From the NCBI RefSeq assembly GCF_041956535.1, contig NW_027192201.1, positions 160,060 through 224,059 on the forward strand: a stretch of DNA of 64,000 nucleotides, read 5' to 3'. This stretch comes from Calcarisporiella thermophila CBS 279.70. Its lineage: Eukaryota; Calcarisporiellomycota. Made by a program: the position numbers and the translations under genes. Positions 57,088 to 64,000 of this stretch are shown here, one piece after another; position 1 is the stretch's first letter; each line of letters opens with the position of its first letter. The notes beneath the pieces are model-generated. The model made no database searches and was not told the origin of the DNA. It saw only the letters and a list, made by a program, of their open reading frames with translations.

Positions 57088-59212
57088 TTACAATTTCGCG
57101 TTCAAAATGTCTTCTTTTTCTGCCTCTTCCTTCAACACACGCCGCAGGATTTTTCCGGCAACACTCTTTGGAATCTGATCAATGAATCGGACACCGCCAC
57201 GTAGCTGCTTGTAGTGAGCTACACGCGACTTGACAAATTCAAGAATCTCCTTCTCGAGTTGAGCCTTATCATCGGTGATATTTGGGCGAAGGACCACATA
57301 GGCTCTGGGGAGTTCTGTCGCCTGCTGCGAGGAGTAGACGCCAATAACGCAGCAGTCGGCAATCTTTGGATGGGTAAGGAGAAGCCCTTCCAATTCTAAT
57401 GAAAAACAAGAAAATAGTACGTATTTATATAGGCGTCTCAGGGGTTGTTGCTATGAACGGAATCGAATAGCTAAGAGCTTACCGGCGGGTGGAACTTGGA
57501 AGCCTTTGTATTTGATGAGCTCCTTTACACGGTCAACAATATAGAAGAATCTATAGTGCAATAGTATGAGAAGATGAGCGCCCGGTCCCTCAGAACCAAG
57601 TGGACAAGCCCTAAGTGCTAAACATTTACCCCCTCTCGTCATATCGGCACACATCACCTGTGCGCAAAAAGCCATCCGGCTCAATGGTAGCGCGGGTGGC
57701 CTCAGGGTTGTTCAAATAGCCCTTCATGATATTTGGACCGCGAACCAACAGCTCACCCTCTTCGCCCACCTTGACTTCCCTTCCATTGGCATCCAAGACC
57801 TTCGCCTCCACATTAGGAAGTAGCGTACCCACCGTCCCATAGTCCTCTTCCTCCATGTCAAGGGGGGCCATGTGGGTGACTGGGCTCGCCTCCGTCATTC
57901 CATATCCCTGTCTCAATCGAACGTTCGTAAGCCGCTGTTTGAACTCAAGTCCCAGTGTGTGTGGGAGTGGAGCTGCCCCGGAAATGATCAGCCGGAGCGA
58001 GCTGAGATCATATTTGGAAACGAGGGGGTGTTTAGCGAGGAGAAGGATGATGGGGGGGACGAGATGAGCATAGGAAATGCGAAATTTCTGGACAGCTGCC
58101 AGGAAAGGCTCAAAGTCGAACTTGGGGAACACCACCACGGTTCTTCCCTGGAAGAATTCAAGGTTTAAGACATCTCTCTGGTTTCTGGTCGAATAGCCAG
58201 TAAAGGACACTTACGCTAAAAGGAGCAATTAACACCAAGTTGGTCAGGCCATAGATGTGGAAGAAGGGCAATACACCTGCCAGAACATCACGGTCCCGGT
58301 GAATAAAGGCTGTTTGTAGGTCAAGCAATAAGGAGGTGAGGTACAGTTTGGTGGGTTGAGGTAATGTGTGTGTTTACCAGAGTCCAAGGTCAAGACTTGT
58401 GAAATGTTGGCCACGAGGTTCTTCTGTGTGAGCATCACGCCTTTGCTTTTCCCTAACGAAATGCATGACCAGTGAGGACCAGATCAATGAATGCCACGGG
58501 GGGGAAGAAAACCAGAACAAACCCGTAGTTCCAGAGCTGAAGTTCAAAAAGGCCAAGTCATCAGGGTCGACACGCGTAAGTTCCGCCTCTCGCTGCGAGA
58601 AAAGCGCTTGGTACGGGAGGATACCATTGACCTCTTTTCCACCAAACAGAAGGATTCGCTCCTTTGGAATACCTCGGGCCGCAGCAGCCTTAAGTGCCAC
58701 CTCCATGAAGATGGGATGAATGATCATGGCTTTAGCCTTGCAAATTTCAAGCTGGTGGACCAGCTCATCCACAGTATAAGCTGGGTTAGCAGGACTCACG
58801 ATGCCACCTGAGTCAGGGTAGAGGATGATAAGCCAAGATGAATGGAGCCCATTTTCGGCCGCTCACTTACCCACTGCTAGCGCGCCCAATATCGGGATGG
58901 CATAATCGTACTAATGACACAAGTGGTTAGGGCAGGAACTCGATAATGCGCATTGCGCTTGAACTTTATCCGTACCTGATTAGGCGAAAAGATCAACAAA
59001 ACATCGCCTTTTGCAAACCTGAAACGCTCCTGCAAACCCGCCCCGAAGCGCAGCGATTCGCTCCGCAATTGCTGATGGGTCAAGGATGCGCCGGTAACAG
59101 CATCGATAAAAATGGGTTTCTGGGAATAGATAAGATCCTTGCTGCTGAACAGGAACTCGTAGAGCCCGATATTCGGTATGGCAATGGATGGGCGGTGCGA
59201 TTTGATAACCAT
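57088..59212 (-). CDS. Peroxisomal 4-coumarate:CoA ligase-like acyl-CoA synthetase
   Basis: ANL-superfamily enzyme that adenylates a carboxylic acid and transfers it to CoA. About eight exons. After MVIKSHRPSIAIPNIGLYEF comes the N-terminal domain with PILGALAVGGIVSPANPAYT, the P-loop LNFSSGTTGKSKGVMLTQKN (joined across an intron), LPFFHIYGLTNLVL, YAHLVPPIILLLAKHP, the A5 motif RQGYGMTEASPVTH, FLRTGDVCRYDERG, the hinge [20 protein letters not shown], and catalytic lysine region IPKSVAGKILRRVLKEE. The protein ends NAKL; AKL is a canonical PTS1 peroxisomal signal. Family members accept phenylpropanoids, medium/long fatty acids or jasmonate precursors; the substrate here is not evident. Later exon edges are approximate. 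Confidence 0.92.
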
Positions 59213-59800
59213 GATGGGGAGTTTTCTGCGGTTTGGTGAAGCAGGAAAGAAAATAGAACACGGTGGGCTTTTCGCTTAAAACTTGGTGAAGTAGAGAACG
59301 ATTCAAGCACGTGAATGGCCGCTAGAGCCACTTTCTCCAAAGCCCCATGGAAACTAGCCGTTAGTCCGTTCAAACTCACTCAAATTACAGGAGTTTAATT
59401 AAATTGCTCTTACGAGTAAATAAAGGCTAAAAAACCGGAAAAAAGTAAATTACCCAGAACTCTCTCCATCCTGATGCTGTATCAGGCGGAATGCCTAACA
59501 CTAGGCAACTTCCTCCCTTTCCCATGGGATACGGTGAATTCATTGAACTATTCAAGGCAGATTACCAGCACGCATGGGCCCATAAACTGCTTAGTAACGC
59601 ATAATCTCCCCCAAACTTTAGATACTTTTCCCGAAAACCTCCCAGTGGCCGATTTTGTGTAAGGGGATCGTTCCTGTGCGAGGTGTCGGCCGGATTAAGT
59701 TCGGTATAGCAATTAAACATTGATAATGCAATATCCATTTTGGGACGTATACTATTTGTTTTGGAGAGATGTTCTCCTAATACACATTTATTGCAGAAAC
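59213..59800. other. Intergenic region acyl-CoA synthetase / PMS1
   Basis: 588 bp upstream of the synthetase ATG. Some open frames run through it but no conserved extension of the synthetase is seen. Likely promoter plus the PMS1 3' UTR. Confidence 0.4.
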
Positions 59801-62800
59801 TCATACACCTTTCCAAAGATTCTCGATCATGACGCGACCATCAAGCCCGGGCGCATGATCCTCGTCCCCATACCCCGTGCTCAACACCGAAAGCAAAGCA
59901 CTCTGCGAAAAGGACTCGGAGGGAGGGTCACTCTTCTCGGCCAATACCAGCTGTCGTACTTCGCGCTGCAGAAAAGCCAACACCCTATCAGGCCGCGTTT
60001 CCGTTAGGTCGCAGGGGATGTGGGTATCAGGCTGAGTTTGGGTGACAGGCGTGCCGGTGGCGGAGGAGGGTGTGGGTAGAGTGCTTGGGGTAGAGCCGGG
60101 CATTAAGGCGACAAGTTTGGAGAGAAGATCGCGGAAATCGGATTCATCATAGCGGGGAATTTTCGAGGTTATTGCAGTTATCTGTACGACAATACCATTC
60201 GATTCTTGATCTGTGGGTAGATGATTTAGCGGGGGGCGATGAAAAACGCGTCAAGGGAGGCCTACCTTCTATCCACTGTGTGCCAAATCCATTCCAGCAT
60301 AGGCGGCGGTCGGTGACGACATTCCACCCCCAAGAAACCTCATCCTCTCCTTTTGCATTCGGTTGAAATGCGAGGTTCTGGCGAAGCAGTGTTACAAAGT
60401 CTTCCTCTTCATCGGCACTAAATTCGATTGTGATTGGCTCATGTAAGGATTGGTTGGCCGCTAGCTCATAGGAGGCCAGCATTTCTTTGAAGCGAGCCAT
60501 TTCCACCGCTCTAGATCAGTAGAAGGTGGTTAGTTGTATTCCAACAGTGTGAACTACTATGTGCTAAACAGTGCGAATTTACCGCTCCTCATCCACTGCA
60601 AGTATCCTACGCACCCGCCCTTCAACTACGAACGCGGTCGTCCATAGCCCATTCCCAACACTACCCACTACAGACCACATTCCCGCTCCCTCTCTCTCCT
60701 TTCCACGACTGCGGTCGCTCATCATGTACTCGTGTAAGCCCTTTCGCCACTTCTTCTGCACCCAACTTTGTCGTATATGTACAAATCGATGTGGCAATCG
60801 ATCAACATGGGGGATTGTCAAAGTTCCGGACTCGTTCAAAGTCGATTTCAGTGCTATCTCACGATGCGCCTCCGCCCCCGATCGTCGAGTGGCAGGCTCT
60901 TTGCCCGGTGCGAAAGCTGAGCGCTTGAAGAGGTCTAGGATGGACTGATCTTGGGGGGAAGTGGAGGATGGTTTTCTAGGCGTCTGGTGAGAGGAAGACT
61001 TTGCCTGATTTTGAGAAGAGTTTCGGAGGCGATCAAATGCAGAGGGTAGAGGAGGAGAGTCGTCGTTTGCCTTCTTCTCGATTGAAGCGATATTAGTTTT
61101 AGACAACCTCGGAGGCTCTTCTTCCATTTCCTGTTCGACACTGGGAGCTTTTCCTACCGGTTCTTCATCGTCTTCGACTTCCACATTTTTGCTCCTCGCT
61201 CTTCCAGCATCTTCTTCCTGATTCAACAGTTTTTCTGGAGAACTGACTCTCGGTCGCTTAAATGATGGTTGCTCTGCATCTCCAATATGTTCATCTATGT
61301 CTTCCTCCACATTCAGATCCCGTCGCTCTCTAGCTGCACTGTTCTCTGGAAATAGCCTAGAGGATTTTCTCCGGCTCGAAGTTATCTCCTGAGAAGATAT
61401 TGAACGGCCTTTGGCAGATGGGTGCAGAGCATTCTCACTATCATATACAAGTCTCAGCTCTCCATTGCGGGCAATCTGCGTGGAGGGAGCCAAGCCAGGA
61501 ACTTTTCCTCGACTCCATTGATCCAGATGTACTTCAAATGGATTAATGGGTTCCAGCTCAGCAGTAGATTCATCTAGCTTTCTAGGAGCAGCATTTTTAG
61601 CAAAATCTTTGTTAACCGAATCAGCTTCCGGCCGTCCACGCGAATATACGTGGGCAGTTTCAAGATCTGGCGATAATTCTAAAAGTGGAGCATGGGTAGG
61701 AACGACACTAGATTGATGTGAAGGCTGAATACTGTTGTCTTCATCTGACAATGTATTATTGGGCACTATCAGGGCAGGTTCATTTGGTCCAGGTGGCTGA
61801 TGTGTGTCCTCAGTGTTTTCTTTCGTCATTGCGACCGCTGGCTTTACGTGGGTGTCACATGGTGGAGGAGATTGGGGCTTTCCCCATGCTTTTTCCAAAA
61901 GTTGCTCGAGCGCGTCAAAAATCGTTTGCGGACGATGGAAGAGAACCGCATTTTTGCTGGGTTCAATATTAACTGATATAATGAAGAGCATAAGTACCCG
62001 GCTCTGCAAACAAAACCAAAATAAAGCCACTTTACCATCATACTGGCTTGGAGACAATTTGAAGTTGAGCATCATAAATGGGGTCTTTTTTGATCCTGAA
62101 AATATATTTGAAAAGTTTCAATGGCTCCATACAGTAAATATTTCATTCAATATAAATGCTACCTTCCATCGCAGCATCATTCATTTTAAAAAACGTTTCC
62201 CGTACCGTCGTTACCACGGTTTTCATCTCTCCGCGAGTCGCAGCGACTGGCCTGCCGTTAATATACAAATATACACGCTCTCCTTTGCAAAATTTGATAT
62301 AATCTAGTGATGCAAGAATAAGAAAGTCATATATTCATGGAGCGCATCAAAGAAAAAAAGTAGGCTATACCTCGATCTCGCTCGGGTAACCACGCATTAA
62401 TAATTACGCTCAATGATTCCTGTGAAGCCTGATCAAGAGTATCGTCCTCATATTGTAACTCGTGTTCTATATATTGTAATCTAGATGCCAGCGCGCCACC
62501 GAAGAGAAATTTTATCACCTCCTGGGTAGTATTTGAGGCCGGCTTGATCCAATTCTGATCGAGGGTAGCGTTTGCACCGCGTTTCTTCGATCCTGCGCCG
62601 TCAGCGACGTGCTTGAGAGAGAAACGTATATCAGGATGGATCAGAGAATATGTGATTAATGTTTCTTGAATGCGCCGATTTGATATTGAGGCGGATTTTT
62701 GAGCCAGCTGATTATAAGAGAAGAGAAGAAAAGAAAAGAAAAAACAAAGATCTTAAGAAACATCTCGCCTAATGGGATTCGGATAATACCCACCTTTCTT

Positions 62801-63402
62801 CTGACGGGAAAATTAATAAAAATTTTATTCGCTACCACGGTAGTTCCTGGAGATGAACTTGGGCCAACCGTCTTTGAACTAAACAAGGGAACCATTAATG
62901 TCATCTGTCACATGCATATGTGTTCTTCACAATAGCCTCTCACTTAATCAAATTCCCGTTTCGATCCAGCTCGCACAATGTTGCTACCGCCTCTTTAGCA
63001 GTGCGAGTGGTAACATTCACAGAGAGAGAAACAGAACACACCGAGTTAAGTGCTTCGCCCCGGAAGCCATAGCTCATGACCCGCTCAAGATCCTCAAAGC
63101 GCTCGATCTTGGAGGTATAATAACGCTGGCCTACGTGGGCATAGTCTTCGAGAGCAATACCCGTCCCATTGTCCTTGACCGCAATGGAGGTTAAACCATC
63201 ACCAACTAATTTAACTTCGATGGAAGTCGCTCCTGCATCAATAGAATTTCTATCCATCGTTGAAAAAGCAATCAGTCCATGATCACTTAAGATTTGCGAA
63301 CGGAGACACCTACTCTACGAGCTCCTTCACCACGCTGTCTATGCTCGTTATTACTTGCGCTGAATTAAGTCGTCGAACGGTATCTTCGCCTAATTTCCTC
63401 AT
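59801..63402 (-). CDS. PMS1: MutL-family mismatch repair protein, PMS1 (human)/MLH2 (yeast) type
   Basis: About ten exons. Exon 1 (63402-63314) encodes MRKLGEDTVRRLNSAQVITS then IDSVVKELVE, and a 64-bp intron joins it to NSIDAGATSIEVKL. This matches the human PMS1 start (SSSQIITS, then VVKELIENSLDAGAT). GHKL ATPase motifs: VKELVEN, DNGTGIA, RYYTSKI and YGFRGEALNSVCSV, then PGTTVVANKIFINFPVRRK. Further on are VYLYINGRPV and MLNFKLSPSQYD + VNIEPSKNAVLF. A long acidic disordered linker (encoded around 61000-61900) precedes a C-terminal domain with HEPITIEFSADEEEDFVTLL and IPRYDESDFRDLL. The DQHAxxExxxxE endonuclease motif of PMS2/MLH3 is absent, as in human PMS1. It should pair with MLH1. Roughly 1,000 residues; several middle boundaries are approximate. 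Confidence 0.9.
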
Positions 63403-64000
63403 TTAGCCGACACAGTAAGTAATCGAGGTAGCGTAAGAGGGAATACCCTTCGCGATCTACTTGATCAATTCGCGAAGGAGCTTCGAGATAAATTCGTAGC
63501 CGTTGAAAAGATATTCTAGGTGGCAAAAAAAAGTGACGACACGTGGATTGACACTTAAAGACTCGATATATCAGTCACGTTTCCTAATTAAGCCATCATC
63601 CATATCGAGCAATGAACAGGTAACTGCACACTCCAAGTGTATCATAGATATGGTTTTCTTAAAGCTACCCTGGATTCTCTGGCACGGTGCCGCGTGTACT
63701 CAATAGAGCTTAATTGGATCTTAGTTGGATTAGCCCCCGTCAACTCCATCCAGGTTTGGTTCTAGCAGAAATGCAGATGCACACCAGGTAACTAGGCAAC
63801 TTAAGTTAATTAAAATCATAAGAATATGCGTGTTCAGCACAGTATCCAAGCACAATACCTATTTGTGTATATAATTGACCTTGTGCTATCCCGGGATAGA
63901 CTAGATACTTTATTTTTTTGACAAAAGACAAACAAACAACAATAACTAATAAAATCAACAAAAAAGTTTTTCACACATCTTGATAATATCAGTTTTAGAC
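63403..64000. other. Region upstream of PMS1 to window end
   Basis: 598 bp. Apart from the paired TTCGCGA sites (separate entry) I see no gene. Short frames lack domains. The last 100 bases are A-rich on the plus strand. Confidence 0.4.
63446..63477. promoter_or_regulatory. Inverted pair of TTCGCGA sites upstream of PMS1
   Basis: Left arm CCTTCGCGA (63446-63454), 14-bp spacer, right arm TCGCGAAGG (63469-63477); perfect 9-bp inverted repeat 44-75 bp upstream of the PMS1 ATG. The core resembles E2F/MBF-type G1/S sites, but that role is inferred. Confidence 0.5.

Noticed and set aside
59801-60583. Missing DQHAxxE endonuclease motif in the MutL protein as a deletion
   Set aside because: The C-terminal domain lines up with human PMS1, which also lacks the motif; it is a family trait.

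Overview
The window is nuclear DNA from a fungus with compact, intron-rich genes (introns mostly about 50-110 bp, GT..AG). Fungal origin is shown by a Zn2Cys6 transcription factor, an AreA-type GATA factor with the fungal N-terminal DUF1752-like block, a C2-domain Sch9-type AGC kinase and an ICE2 family ER protein. Several genes are unusual or patchy in fungi: a full-length RalGAP beta subunit, an ADAM metalloprotease, a one-domain C2CD3-like protein (a centriole family) and a nicotianamine synthase-like enzyme. Together they lean towards an early-diverging, possibly zoosporic-derived lineage, but this is inference and no species can be named. All family assignments were made by eye from remembered family features, without database searches. 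Exon boundaries were worked out by hand from splice sites and frame continuity.

Layout. 1-6880: SWI3/RSC8-like chromatin remodelling subunit (minus, cut by the left edge) divergent from RALGAPB (plus). 7088-12657: class I histone deacetylase of HDAC3/HOS2 type (minus) divergent from mitochondrial aconitase (plus); their shared upstream region carries two copies of a 31-bp element with inverted ends. 13024-18004: secreted expansin/RlpA-like protein (minus), DENND11/LCHN homologue (plus), nicotianamine synthase-like gene (minus). 18005-20047: a 2-kb stretch without a recognisable gene. 20048-29900: plus-strand run of phytol-kinase-like protein, Cic1/RSL1D1-like ribosome biogenesis factor, TTI1, complex III core subunit 1 and ribosomal protein uL15. 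30263-33275: ADAM protease (minus). 34229-43036: C9orf85-like zinc protein, SCH9 kinase, AreA-like factor and PHYHD1-like dioxygenase (all plus). 43196-50682: ZCCHC9, ICE2 and an EF-hand MscS channel (all minus), with a 464-base assembly gap at 47174-47637. 51882-52676: C2CD3-like protein (plus). 53310-63402: Zn2Cys6 factor, peroxisomal 4CL-like acyl-CoA synthetase and PMS1/MLH2 mismatch repair protein (all minus).

The genes are mostly housekeeping and are not an obvious functional cluster. Recurring themes are TOR/nutrient signalling (TTI1, SCH9, AreA, RalGAP beta), mitochondrial energy metabolism (aconitase, QCR1), ribosome production (uL15, Cic1-like) and chromatin (SWI3, HOS2). No transposon, tRNA, rRNA or CRISPR array was recognised. 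I did not find a convincing new multi-gene system. The points most worth following are the isolated C2CD3 domain, the intronless nicotianamine synthase, the paired palindromic elements upstream of aconitase, and an apparent frame slip at a C9 tract in the Zn2Cys6 factor.
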